From NCBI GenBank assembly GCA_003427395.1, contig BFEA01000078.1, positions 488,104 through 519,183 of the forward strand: DNA of 31,080 bases, given 5' to 3'. Of this stretch, positions 9,069 to 18,564 are shown piece after piece. A model generated the notes under the pieces. That model searched no databases. It was given only the letters and a program-made list of their open reading frames with translations, and was not told where the DNA came from. Source of the DNA: Chara braunii (Eukaryota; Streptophyta; Charophyceae; Charales; Characeae). Every line of letters starts with the position of its first letter. Positions within the stretch are counted from its first letter, which is position 1. Position numbers and translations under genes: made by a program.

Positions 9069-10260
9069 TGCTCCACGTTACTGCCCCAAAAAGGGGCTAG
9101 GCCGGCGGTCGGAGGTTGTGAGGTTCGATCCATACATCCACTTTTTTCCATCCCACCTTCGAACCTACTGGCTAGCTCCTACCATGGTATAGATAGGAGC
9201 GTCATTCCTACAAAAATGGTATAGGTTGGGTGGCTCACCAATATGTCCAAGGCACTTTCTCGTCGTCCATTTTTCTGCTCCACCTAAGGCAGCTGCTTAA
9301 CTTAGCGAAACGGTACGACGCATATGCATGCCGCAGTCACGGGATTAACCCTATAAAGGCTCTAATTGTGTATGCTTTTACCAGTAGGTTTCCTAGATAA
9401 ATTCTTAACTTCAACCCTTAGTTTGCCCGTTATCACGCCACCTTCGGGCCATTGTCTGGCATGGCCGTTTTCAACTGACAAGCTCTGAATCACACAGTCT
9501 ATCGGTCGCCCGACCCCCTTTTCTTTAGGTTGTCGCGCATCGTCCTAGCGGTAGGACTGTCGGGGAAGGATTGGTCCCGGCGTGCCTATCTTCGCGGCTC
9601 CTTCTCATATTACCTGGACACTTGCTTAGCCTAATTAAATGGCATGGCGTGTACACACAGCGTAGGAACGGGATTAAGTCCTATAGGGATTGCGATAGGG
9701 TATGTCCTCTTCAATAGTCTTTTCGGATAGGCCTTTAACTCGAGCCCCCCCCTTCTTAGATTTCCTACTTTCCTATGTTGCAATCACGCTCCTTCTAACA
9801 CCGTTCTTTTCCTTCGATGGACCCTGAATTGCGCGACCGACGGGCCGCGCGACAACCTTTTGTTTAGGTCGTCGTACGTCACTCTGATGATGGGGGTAAG
9901 GGAAATGGTAGCCCCGATGTCCCTGTCGTCGTGGCTTCCTTCCTTTAGTGGTCCTTGTCGTGGTATACCTTGGTAGCGTCAACTGCCCTTCCTACAGCCA
10001 CTTGGGTACCCAACCCTAGAGTCTGAGTAACAGATTTAGAAAAGACAGATGGGGGGTCAATACCTAACAAAAAAAAAAATGTAAATGTGTACAGGGGGTT
10101 GGAATACCCATGGAATCTTTTGTTGCGCCGTGGCGGATTATCTCCGATTTGTCCCTCTCTCGCTCATCGGCGCCCCGTCAGTTTATTCGATAGAACGGTG
10201 TGCCGCCTGTGAGCTGTGAAAATGCCAGCAGATACCCTTGTAAGGGTTTCTGCCCCGACA
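9069..10260 (+). repeat. 1.2-kb dispersed repeat, copy A
   Basis: This block is similar along its whole length to 23,533-24,722 in the same orientation, with nearly equal length (1,192 against 1,190 bp). Shared landmarks in order include TGCTCCACGTTACTGCCC, GAGGTTCGATCCATAC, ATGGTATAGATAGGAGCG, GATTAACCCTATA, AACTTCAACCCTTAGTTT, CATATTACCTGGACACTTGC, GAGTCTGAGTAACAGATTTA and GTTTATTCGATAGAA. Both copies end at CCCGACA. Near the right end both encode a C-x2-C-ELSK-like peptide (here CAAC at about 10,202-10,213, followed by stops). The B-box-like GGTTCGATCC lies near the left end. No complete reading frame survives, and family membership is unknown. Confidence 0.9.
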
Positions 10261-10439
10261 GTCATCCCGGACCCTATTAAATGATGTTCCCGTCGTTAAG
10301 GATTAATACATAGGTAGATAGTTTATTGATAATTTTGTGTGCGTTTTGACGTTTCCAAACATATTAATAGCAAAGTCTCTTACAACATGTACGTCCCTCT
10401 TTCTGAAAGACAAACCATTTTAAATTCAGACATGCCCTC
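10261..10439. other. Unassigned AT-rich spacer
   Basis: Sequence right of the sharp end of repeat copy A. It has no counterpart after copy B, where LINE sequence begins instead. No gene is seen. Confidence 0.4.
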
Positions 10440-10850
10440 ATAACAAAAACTAGATTCAACCTCCAAAAACACAAAACAATCATTGAAATGGTACCACAAT
10501 CAGCCTTTTGCTAGCCAAAGTTTTGCAATAATACACATATTTAGCCTTTGGAAGCATAAAACCAATTGAGAGTATTTGTGGATAGAACCAAGTTCAACCC
10601 TTGGCAGCCTACAAGTTTCTCATGATTTAATGGGTTCAGCCCCTAGTCAGCCTAATACAATTACTGAAATGGTACCTGGTTCAGCCTCTGGCTAGCTGAA
10701 ATTTTAGAACTTGGAAAAGTACCCAGATTCAGGCTCTGGAAGCTTAAAACCAACGTATCTCCATTCAAAATGGTTTCAGTATCACCCCACCGGCGGCCAA
10801 ACCAACATTAGTCTCTCTGAATGGTACCGGATGCGACCTCCGGCTAGTAA
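10440..10850. repeat. Degenerate tandem array, period about 45 bp
   Basis: A core like TTCAGCCTCTGGCTAGC recurs at about 10,456, 10,499, 10,540, 10,586, 10,634, 10,680, 10,727 and, weakly, 10,772 and 10,833. The spacing is mostly 41-48 bp. A higher-order period is visible too: TGAAATGGTACC at 10,484 and 10,665 and TGAATGGTACC at 10,819, and the following text alternates TTTGGAAGCATAAAACCAA with CTCTGGAAGCTTAAAACCAA. This is a decayed satellite or minisatellite, or the tandem interior of a larger element. No coding function is apparent. Confidence 0.75.
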
Positions 10851-10905
10851 CCAATCAACATCCATCAAGTTGTTTGAATAAGTTCACTTGGGGAAACATC
10901 CATCA

Positions 10906-11045
10906 CCGCCGAGATTCCAACCCGGGTCTCTCTTGTGCCATAGGGATGCAAACACCACACCTCGACACTTTTTCAATTGTGTCGCAGAGAATTCAACCCG
11001 GACCTCCCATATCCCACGAGGATACTGACACTGTACTACGATAAT
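10906..11045 (-). repeat. Two tandem tRNA-like (B-box) modules
   Basis: Two units of about 76 bp read on the - strand. Each ends in a B-box-like segment: CCCGGGTTGGAATCTC (about 10,911-10,926) and CCGGGTTGAATTCTC (about 10,987-11,001), compared with the tRNA consensus GGTTCGAATCC. Upstream in each is a tRNA-like GTGTNNGNATCC followed by an anticodon-arm-like segment. Acceptor stems do not pair convincingly and the B-box centre is altered, so neither is called a tRNA gene. They could be heads of tRNA-derived SINEs or tRNA pseudogenes (inference). Confidence 0.4.
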
Positions 11046-11660
11046 GGATGTCGGGGATGGAATAAACACCGAGGTCCCGAGCCTCCTAACATCCCCTTTC
11101 GAAGAATCGTTTTAACCTCAACAAAGCCCAAATGAGTCAGGTATCGCCGCTGGCAAGCCTCCCACAATACAACCATCTGGAGTTGTCCTGACAACGTATG
11201 GACCCCACTCGTTCCGAGTGAAACCATTCATTAGAAGTTCTTCTTCCAAGTCCTTTCCCATTTCAGTTTCAAAGAGAAGCAACATTTTTATCCAACATAC
11301 ACGTTCCAATTAGCATTCATAACAATTCAACAATGCCCTTTCATGAAGCTCTTAAGCAATTAACTCATTCAATTTCTAATTGCAAGACATGTGACGCCAC
11401 TACGCCAATTTAATAATGAATAAGAATTCCAAGGTGAATGACCAATGTTCATTACAGCTTCGGACTTTGCTCATTAAGGCCACAGTATACGCAACTGAAT
11501 AATTTCATCAGGTTTAAACACAGAGTTTAGTCGTCAATGTCCAACACATTCTTCATCAAGTTGATTGAGTCAAAACATGAAGTCAAAAGTTTTGGCATAT
11601 ATATATATAAATATGTATATAATATAGATATACATATATAACTTTAAAACTGTATCATGG
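11046..11660. other. Unassigned stretch with an AT microsatellite
   Basis: Overlapping short frames on the - strand show no domain. A TA-rich imperfect microsatellite lies at about 11,597-11,641. This stretch would be the 3' side of the - strand gag at 11,661-12,665, but no protease or pol follows it. Confidence 0.4.
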
Positions 11661-12665
11661 CTACAATTTAGTTTCCTCTCTAAGAACTGGACAATCCCTA
11701 GCCTTATTACCCGTTTTCTGACAAACAACATAGTATGGGGATCCCGATGATGGTGTTCTCTCCGTCCTCTGAGAGTTTGCCCAACCATCCGACCTGGACA
11801 GCGGAGGGTTAAGAAGCCTCCTCAAAACCTCGCTACGTTGTTCCGCACTATGCGCTTTTCCTCTTTCTCGGGCTGAGGAATCGTCTTTGGCAATCTTTGT
11901 CGGCTTCTCATTACTGGACGACACGACCCTATATCTTTTGCTCCCAATAGTTGCGCTGTTTTGAGGTGTCGGTCTAGCAGTCGCAGTGGACTCTGACACT
12001 CCGTTTTTTCTTTTCTCCAGCGACTGGCTTCCCTCCTTGATTACCAAGGAAACTGTCTTCGACTGTTGGGAAGATCTACCGTCCGAAGCTTTCTTCTGAC
12101 TACTCCTCAAGGCAGGCTCAACCACTTTCTCCTTTCCTTTAACTGAGGCTGCAGTTGGGTGCGACCCAGAGTCTTTTCTTCTTTGTGCCCCTTCCAGACG
12201 GGTAACACGACGATCCATCTCATCGAGCCCTTCAATGATACCTGTCAGTAGCTCCGTAATTGATGTGTTTTCGGCTTCAGCATGAGCCTCTATAGGAGTG
12301 ATTTGTATCATGTTTGGGTTTCTTTTTTCTTCGGAATCCATACTTCCAAAGTTAAAGGTATCTCTCATGACCGCAACGAATTCTGCCCAGCTCTCTGATG
12401 CCTCTGAAAAACTAGCAACAACAGGTTTTCAGTGTTCGTCTGAGTACCGACCCACTTGGTCTCTCATTTGACCCTCAGCCCATCGTTCCTTGTTAGCGAG
12501 TTTCGTCAAAAGATCAATGAACTCTTCCACATTATCCCCCACGAACAAGGGAACTCCCTTCTCCTGCGCTGCCAATCTCTCGGATAAGCGAGCGATCACA
12601 ACTCGTACCATCTTCTCAATGTTGTCTTGGTGAGAGCTCGAAGCCATCTTGAACTGTAGCTTCAC
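11661..12665 (-). pseudogene. Second gag, lying downstream of pol (capsid and zinc knuckle)
   Basis: The start at 12,648 (MASSSHQDNIEKMV) leads into a capsid-like segment with FVGDNVEEFIDLLTKLA and RWAEGQMRDQVGRYS, then a stop near 12,427. The same coding sense continues with SEASESWAEF and MRDTFNFGSM (start 12,368). A coiled-coil-like stretch follows (ITELLTGIIEGLDEMDRRV), then a long Ser/Lys-rich low-complexity region. A CCHC zinc knuckle at 11,691-11,732 is spaced correctly (C-x2-C-x4-H-x4-C) but has lost two ligands: the first Cys is Tyr and the His is Asn. Gag binds RNA and forms the particle of LTR retrotransposons. It is placed 3' of the integrase of the neighbouring element and has no pol of its own in the window. 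Its knuckle and context differ from the gag end at 17,900. Confidence 0.7.
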
Positions 12666-12699
12666 CTCTCCTTTCCCTCTCTGTCATCACAAAGACAGT

Positions 12700-12824
12700 C
12701 TGAAAAGAAAGAAAGGGAACTCACCAATTTTCATCCACGGCACGGCTCGGCTGAGTAAACTAGTAATCACCAGACAATGATGCAAGAATGTGATAAGCTC
12801 AGGTAAAAGTGTTTTGGTCCTTAC
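12700..12824 (-). other. Possible 125-nt GT-AG intron between integrase and second gag
   Basis: On the - strand, CTGAATGAG is followed by GTAAGG (donor GT at 12,824-12,823), and a pyrimidine run ending TTTCTTTTCAG (acceptor AG at 12,701-12,700) precedes ACTGTC. Both ends fit splice consensus and the length suits a plant or fungal intron. A competing donor GGTGAGTT lies inside. This could equally be chance. If real, it would join the sequence after the integrase to the leader of the downstream gag. Confidence 0.3.
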
Positions 12825-12859
12825 CTCATTCAGGTTCTTTGTATGAAGTTCTTTAACCT

Positions 12860-14040
12860 TGATCATGAAACCCAATCCCGTCTTCGAGCTTCACTCAGTT
12901 CTTCGACCTCGTACGCTCCGTGTTCCGATTTCTTAAGGACGCGATAAGGTCCCAACCATCCATTATCCAGCTTCCGTGACCATTGTTTTTCCAGCGAAGA
13001 GTCGTAAATAAGAACAACATCACCGACCTCTAGGGGTTCCTTTCGGACCCCCGGTTGCCTGTCTCAACTCTCCTTGTCTACTCTTCTACTTGCTGCGGTC
13101 GAAGTGACAACCTCTTCAATCCTTTCCTCCGTCGCCATGATCTGTCTGACCCTTAAGTCAAGCAGCTCTTCCAGTCAAAGGTCAGCCTCTAAGTCTTGCC
13201 TCAGCCACGTAGTCACGAGACTCTCGATTGGAAAAGTTACATGTCGTTCAAACCGAAGAGTTGTCGAAGCATACCCAGTCATTCTCTTCACGGTGATATT
13301 TTCGACCAACAGCACTGTCCGAAGGTACATAGGTCACCTAGAAGGCTTCCCGACACACCACTTAGCCAACAAGTTCGTGAGGGTAGAGTGCCCCCGCTCA
13401 TCTGGGGCGTTCGCCTATGGATGCGGCCTCATGATATACTAGTACTTCACACCAAACCTCCTTAACAGAGTTTGAACTTCTTTTGCTCGGAATTCGCCAC
13501 CGAGATCCACCACAATTTCGCGGATGAATGGATACCGAAGGTAGTATTCTTCGATAGACTCAGCTAAAACTCTTCCGGTCCTTTCTCGTATCGGGCACCC
13601 GTCGACGAGCCCTGTTAGGTTGTCCCGTGCATCAAAGATAAACCGATATCCAATCATCCCTAGCGACATAACCACCAGGTCGAGGTGCACCACGACCCCT
13701 GGTTCAGCAACGTACTGTGGGTGAAGGGGTTCGACATACTTATGGTTGGAGCGTTCTTTCAAGGGATGCACGAACTGCAGTAATCCACAATCATTTTACT
13801 CATACCGTCCCAGAAATAAAGATGTCGTACTTTCTGGAGGGTCACTCAGACCAAGCGATGTCCCCCTGCAATCCTGTCATGAAAACCCGCAATCACGTCC
13901 AGTAATTGTCTCGTAATTCCATAAACGACCCTCTTTGGGATGTCGTCTCCGCTCTTCTTAATTAGATGGTCGTGCGACTCGTGCCTAACCGCAAACTCTT
14001 CACTTTTTCGATGAATGTACCCTTTCACACTTTCTTATAT
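12860..14040 (-). pseudogene. Ty3-like integrase (pol C-terminal part)
   Basis: The integrase inserts element DNA into the host chromosome. The zinc-binding region gives FHDRIAGGH (14,028 leftward to about 13,850), then a stop, VRHLYFWDGM, and a CSSC pair near 13,775. A one-base frameshift follows there. The catalytic core (13,771-13,439) contains VVHLDLVVMSLG with the first Asp, RFIFDARDNLTGLVDG, and IREIVVDLGGEF with the second Asp. Past a stop at 13,439 the third catalytic residue appears in DERGHSTLTNLLAKW, so all three acidic residues remain. The C-terminal domain (about 13,030-12,890) reads VGDVVLIYDSSLEKQW and KLDNGWLGPYRV with no stop, ending near 12,862. At least four stops and one frameshift make it inactive. 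Confidence 0.85.
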
Positions 14041-14256
14041 CTCTTTACTCAACTATACTCCAATCTTTCTATATATCCCATCGTACTCATTTTCCCTAAA
14101 GGCCTCTTTCATCCTACTGTCCTCGTCAGCTGATACCATTGCCCACAAATCCTCCTCAATTAATGCGTTAATCACAAAACATGTCCCGCCAGACACTCTT
14201 AGGACCTCATCGGCATGTCAAAAACCTTCTTGAATTGACAAGGGGTCTTCCGACAA

Positions 14257-14590
14257 TCAAATGGACTCCGAGAGTGCGAGGCTCATCATCTGCTCACCGG
14301 ACCTCTCACCCCATGGATCCTCCTCGATAAACGGCTCTTCTTTCAGCAACTGAGGACGAACTTGGTAAAAGTTGGGAGTGTTCCACATAAAATTCCCTTG
14401 TCGGTAACACGCATCAACCATATAGTGGTGGGAATTTATACTTAACTGACCTTCCTCGCTTTCCATAAATTTGTCCACAGACACGAAGTCCTCTGCTCGA
14501 TCCTTGGAGCTGTCCCAATACATTCTACGTAGCCCATCTGCTGATTTTTCTCGCCAGCTATCCTCTCGACTTCAAAATCGAACATTCAAA
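14257..14590 (-). pseudogene. Pol segment linking RNase H to integrase
   Basis: After a TGA at 14,586 the frame continues with FDFEVERIAGEK, the typical end of the RNase H domain. A one-base shift in an A run (about 14,540) leads to SADGLRRMYWDSSKDRAEDF. The following segment (SVDKFMESEEGQLS to FIEEDPWGE) is the acidic linker before the integrase. Further - strand sequence to 14,040 holds the remainder, with stops and no motif I can name. Confidence 0.7.
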
Positions 14591-16145
14591 TGTATGTTAG
14601 CCATCTCGCAATCGTTGGATCAGAAGGGGAGTAGTTTCTTAATGACCGAGCCAGAACAGTCGAATTAATCCTCAAGACGAATCTTCTGCCGAAAACATAA
14701 TTGCGAAAAATTCTTAGGCAATGAAGTACCGCTAAAGTCTCTTTCTTAAACTGGGAATAGTTTCGCTCTGTGAGGCTGAGGGTTGTACTTTCAAACCTTA
14801 ATGGACGTTCAATCCCGGCCTCGTTCTTTTGAATAAGGACCCCCCCTAGGGCCGTAAATCCTGCATCAGTTTCAATTATGAACGGTCGTTCTGGGTCATT
14901 ATCGAAGCACGGAACCCCGAACACCATCCCTCCTTCGTGAAACTCAGCCTTTATATCCTCAACCACTTTCTGTTGGTGTGGTCCTCATTCCCAATCTTGG
15001 CCCTTACGCACTAGCGTGAGTAAGTGCTCCACCCTTGTAGCAAAATGTTGGATGAAGATCAACCAAAACCCACAAGTCCCGAGAAAACTCATTATCTCAC
15101 TACCAGACTTAAGTGGATCAGACAATTTTAGGATCTTATTCATTTTCTTAGTATCCGGTCGACGACCTTTCTCGTCGCATAGGAACCCCAAGGTTGTAGC
15201 CTCACTCATGCAATGCCTGGATTTTACTCCAGTTGCCGTAAGATTATACTCCTTTAACTTAGCCAGAACCTTCTTGATGTCGTGAATGTGATCCCAAACG
15301 AACTTACGTACGCCTGGTTTCACTTCCGATTCATCCTTCTTTGTTGGTCATGGGATCAACAAGTCATCGATATAAGGTGAGGTCTCGTCCGGACAAAGCA
15401 GTTGCATAACCTTCATCATATACCGTTGCACGATCGTGACGGCATTAGTCCAGCCTTGAGGCGCGGAACACATGTGAACCAAACCCCTAGGTGTATGCAT
15501 TGCCGTCATAGGTCAATTAGTCGTGTACAAGGGAAACATATCATAGCCAGAATAAAAATCAATCAAGGTGATGATGGGTCTTCCGGCGCTAGCCTCGGAC
15601 AATTGATCTGCGTTCGGAAGCCCAACGACATCCCGAATCGTAACCACATTCAATCTCTGCAAGTCGTGTACCTACCGTACAACACCGTTAGGTTTGACAA
15701 AACAGAACCATGGTGACGCATACGGTCCATAAGAGAAATCGACTGGCTTCGTCTTGATCTTCCCATCTAGGTAGTCTACAACCTTCCGATGATCATGCGA
15801 GTTAGGATAGCGTGGTCCTCTTATATTCCAAGGTTGGTGCGGTACCGTATGTATTCTAATCATCGGGATTTTATCAACGTCTAATCTTCCCCTTTCATGG
15901 TCATTAAAAGCATACGTCAAGTGTTCTCTCTTCATGACGCCAACCATGAGGACTATCTCTTTCTTTGTTAGGAAACTCTCTTCTCTAATGATTATCTCCT
16001 TAACTCTCTCATCGGTTAAACGACACGACTCGTTTTAATCTTTTTCTCTCATCGCCCTACTCCACGCTCTTTCCTCCTTGTAATACACTTCTTCGTCGAG
16101 GGTGACTAGGACGGGAACAGGCTTGGCTTTGCCAGCTACCATCTT
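14586..16145 (-). pseudogene. Ty3-like reverse transcriptase and RNase H
   Basis: This part copies element RNA into DNA. Starting near 16,145 (MVAGKAKPVPVLVTLD), one frame runs to 14,586 with few stops. It gives NDHERGRLDVDKIP, VPHQPWN, YASPWFCFVKPNGV, VHDLQRLN and LIDFYSGYDMF. The catalytic YIDDL is intact near 15,370. The connection follows (GFLCDEKGRRPDTKKMN, LGTCGFW), then RNase H with ETDAGFTALGGVL (first acidic residue) and LTERNYSQFKKETLAVLH. In-frame stops occur near 16,037, at 15,672 (just before VHDLQ), 15,513, 15,348 and 14,985. Those at 15,672 and 14,985 fall where the family normally has Trp. The overall frame is otherwise preserved, so the element died recently compared with the relic at 7.5-8.3 kb. 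Confidence 0.9.
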
Positions 16146-16873
16146 ATGTCGTCGTTTTTATCGAACTTTAAGCCTCTCACCTCTAAAAAAGACCCTTGCT
16201 TGGCCTGTGGGATCATACCTTCCTCACCAACTGTTTGGATGCTAGATCGGTATGTTATGAATATATTCCCCGCGCCACCACCTTCAGACACAATCTCAGT
16301 TAGTGTTTGTACGACGTTTAGGTCGATTTCAGAGTGGGTTGAAACGAAATTCAGAGTCTGTGAGATATCGGAAAGAGTTAAGGAAAACTCTCTCGGGTTT
16401 TCCTTATCGTCCTTCCCATAGGATTCTCGCTCTTCTACCAATTGTTCCGCTTCCTCGAAGCTATAGGATTCCAGGGTCAACCTGTTCCTTGAATTTTTGG
16501 ACCCGGTGTTCGAGCACTTGATCACCTCGAACTATCCACACACTGGATCGCACAGTATTATGAACATCATTCCATCATGCTTATTGATGATGATGGACTC
16601 CGATTGGCATAAGAATAACCGTCTCATCATCAACGCATGCCCAACCAGCGACAACACGTAAAAAAAGAATCGTACCTTCACCTTGCTGATCTGTATACTA
16701 ACGTCACTGGCAGTTCCATAGAAGGGTGTCGACCCTCCAGCGCTAACCAGAAATCCATTATCAGTGCGATCGATTTCAATCCCTAACTCTAGCGCCTCTT
16801 TTTCCCTTAATATGTTCATCTCCACTCCGGTGTCAATGAGCGCAAGATGCCGCAAAACACCTACCCTCACCAT
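16136..16873 (-). pseudogene. Ty3-like aspartic protease and linker
   Basis: The protease cleaves Gag and Pol. From 16,873 the frame reads MVRVGVLRHLALIDTGVEMN; ALIDTG is the retropepsin active-site motif with its catalytic Asp and the Asp-Thr-Gly triad intact. LVSAGGSTPFYG follows as the flap-side segment, then SIQISKVKVRFFFYV. A stop (TAG, about 16,530) interrupts CDPVCG. The same frame continues (VIKCSNTGSKNS, then an acidic SFEEAEQLVEERES linker) to a stop near 16,136, where a frameshift joins the reverse transcriptase frame. Confidence 0.85.
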
Positions 16874-17790
16874 TACGTGCTAGTTGTTACGCACCTCTAA
16901 TCTATCTTTGCTCCCGCAGGAGTCCAGTTTGCCTCAGGCGGAATTGTCTCCCCTAAATTAACAGTCATCACCTTCCGTCGAGTCATTTGATGCTTAAGCT
17001 CTTCCCGAACCTTCGGTGAGGCTGCCAAAAATTCCTTAAGTGTTACCAAATCTCGATGGCTCTCAAGTATCCGATCCACCATCTTCTCAAAGTCGATCCC
17101 TTCCTCAATCGGAATAGCGGTTCTTCTTCTTTTGGTGCTCTCCCTCTTCTCCCTCTTCTTTTTCCTTATCTTGATTATCATCTAAACCTCGTTTTTTAGC
17201 GCATAACTTCGTCTGACGCTCGTCTTCCGCCTTTAATTTCTCTTCTTCTGTGTCCAAGTCTTCTTCCACCATTACTACCGGCGCGTCCTGTCGCACCTTT
17301 GCACTGACAGCGGGCGCGACTCGAGGCTGAATCCCCTTCTTGATCTTTCGTGGTTGAGGACTGCTGATGATATCCCTCGTCAGAGGACAAGCCTGTTCAA
17401 GACGGAACGCGTTCTCATTGAGGCAGTATGAAGGTGGGATGACGACGACCTCCCCGTACGTAGCGCTAATAAAGACGCCACTAAAGGAGTTGTGCCACTT
17501 TTCTCGTCGTACTCACCAAGCAGAAACATATTTGGCAAATTTGGCCAAACTCTTTCCATGTCGAGGTCATGTCTCATAATGCGGCCTCTAATCGCTTTTG
17601 ATTCACTTCTCACGCATAAAGCTTGTCGCAAAATTTCCTCCTTTCCCTTTTCTGTCTTTCCCTTACTAACTTCCGGTTCACTAAAACTCACCTGGCGTGC
17701 AGCCTCTACCGACTCAAGTGCCTTCATCTCTGCTTTCGAGGTCAATCAGTATGCACAGGGAGTGGTCTGATTATGCATCAGAAAGCTTCC
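16874..17790 (-). pseudogene. Pre-protease region of the Ty3-like element
   Basis: The frame 17,181-16,897 contains the charged run KIRKKKREKRESTKRRRT and then MVDRILESHRDLVTLKEFLA and SPKVREELKHQM. That is a conserved helix pair found just before the protease in this type of element. Several stops lie between it and the protease start. Further upstream, 17,390-17,105 is Glu/Lys-rich, and 17,745-17,380 gives MTSKAEMKALESVEAARQVS, MERVWPNLPNMFLLGEYDEK and Ser-rich text. These are spacer-like gag-pol linker sequences in shifting frames. Confidence 0.6.
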
Positions 17791-18535
17791 TTTTTTATTC
17801 CTCCTTCTACGAATCAATAAGGTTCCCTTCGAAATCGAACACCTTGCCTCGGATGTTCGTGTATACTACCCGATCCTCCTCATCTTTAGCGAGGGTTTGA
17901 CAATAGCGGACACTGTGCCCTCTTTGGGCACAATAGTTAAAGTTTCAATCCCTAATACCGTAACCATGACCACTGGAAGTCTCTCGACCACGTCCCCGAC
18001 CTCCTTTGCCTTGCGGCCGTAATCATCAGGGCTCAATATCTTGGGATTGTCTCTAATATTAATCGATAGTATCACAATTGTCATTCCCATAGATACCCTT
18101 ATCCTTGGGTTCATTTCCATCAGTACCTTCCCCTCCCCGTGTTTGGTTCATGACTTTTCGTTCAGCCTTCGTCGCTTTCCGATGAGGTTCTTTCTCTTTT
18201 TCCTTTTCACTATATTCTTCTTCAGACTCGTCTACCCTTTCTTTCTCTTTTCTCTTACCGTCTTGTTGCCTTATCGTCAGTACCTTGCCGCATAGTCTCT
18301 CCTTCCTCATTTTTTTCATCATAATCCTAATATATATAATTGCCCCGAACATCTCCTTATCCTTATCACTATTTACTAACTCTTCCTTCTGCATCTTTTT
18401 TGGTCTGCACAAGAGATGATAGAGCACAACTCGATCCACAAAATTTTGCAAGTCTTCTTGTAAAATACTAGAAGTACATGTAGGAGTTAATAGAAATGTA
18501 GCAACTAAGACACATATAGATGTCGTGAACAAAGT
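17791..18535 (-). pseudogene. Gag end with zinc knuckle; N-terminal part missing
   Basis: At 17,900-17,941 the - strand encodes YCAQRGHSVRYC, spaced as a CCHC knuckle (C-x4-H-x4-C), with Phe where the first Cys should be. It continues QTLAKDEEDRVVYTNIRGKV, the conserved segment after the knuckle in this element type. Upstream (18,532-18,059) is a charged, low-complexity frame (KEKERVDESEEEYSEKEKEK) that resembles the basic/acidic linker of gag. It also contains LQNFVDRVVLYHLLCR, but I cannot identify a full capsid. The capsid-coding end is therefore lost or unrecognisable near 18,540, where the DNA changes to the target region of a hAT-like MITE. Confidence 0.55.
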
Positions 18536-18564
18536 TCATGGATGCAATATATAAATGGCGACTC

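Larger units (their letters stand above)
12690..18535 (-). mobile_element. Ty3/gypsy-like LTR retrotransposon, inactive, LTRs not found
   Basis: Parts lie in the standard Ty3 order on the - strand: gag end with zinc knuckle (about 17,900), pre-protease region (about 17,000), aspartic protease (16,873), reverse transcriptase (15,947-15,000), RNase H (14,966-14,590) and integrase (14,028-12,890). The reverse-transcriptase N-terminus (NDHERGRLDVDKIP, then VPHQPWN) and the integrase C-terminus (KLDNGWLGPYRV) follow the layout described for fungal-type Ty3 elements. The damage is modest, about ten in-frame stops and a few one-base shifts. No terminal direct repeats were found. The 5' end is broken near 18,540, beside a hAT-like MITE, and another gag begins about 50 bp beyond the 3' end. 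Confidence 0.8.

Noticed and set aside
10440-10850. CRISPR array
   Set aside because: The repeat cores are degenerate and there are no constant-length unique spacers or cas genes; the genome is eukaryotic in character.
13074-13465. Open frames of 89-122 codons on the + strand
   Set aside because: They lie antisense to the integrase of the Ty3-like element, whose - strand frame carries the recognisable motifs.
15402-15716. 104-codon + strand frame
   Set aside because: Antisense to the reverse transcriptase catalytic region (YIDDL) on the - strand.
12690-18535. LTRs of the Ty3-like element
   Set aside because: I looked for matching sequence near both ends (about 11.0-12.8 kb and 18.5-19.5 kb), and for TG...CA ends and a primer-binding site complementary to a tRNA 3' end; nothing convincing was found by eye.
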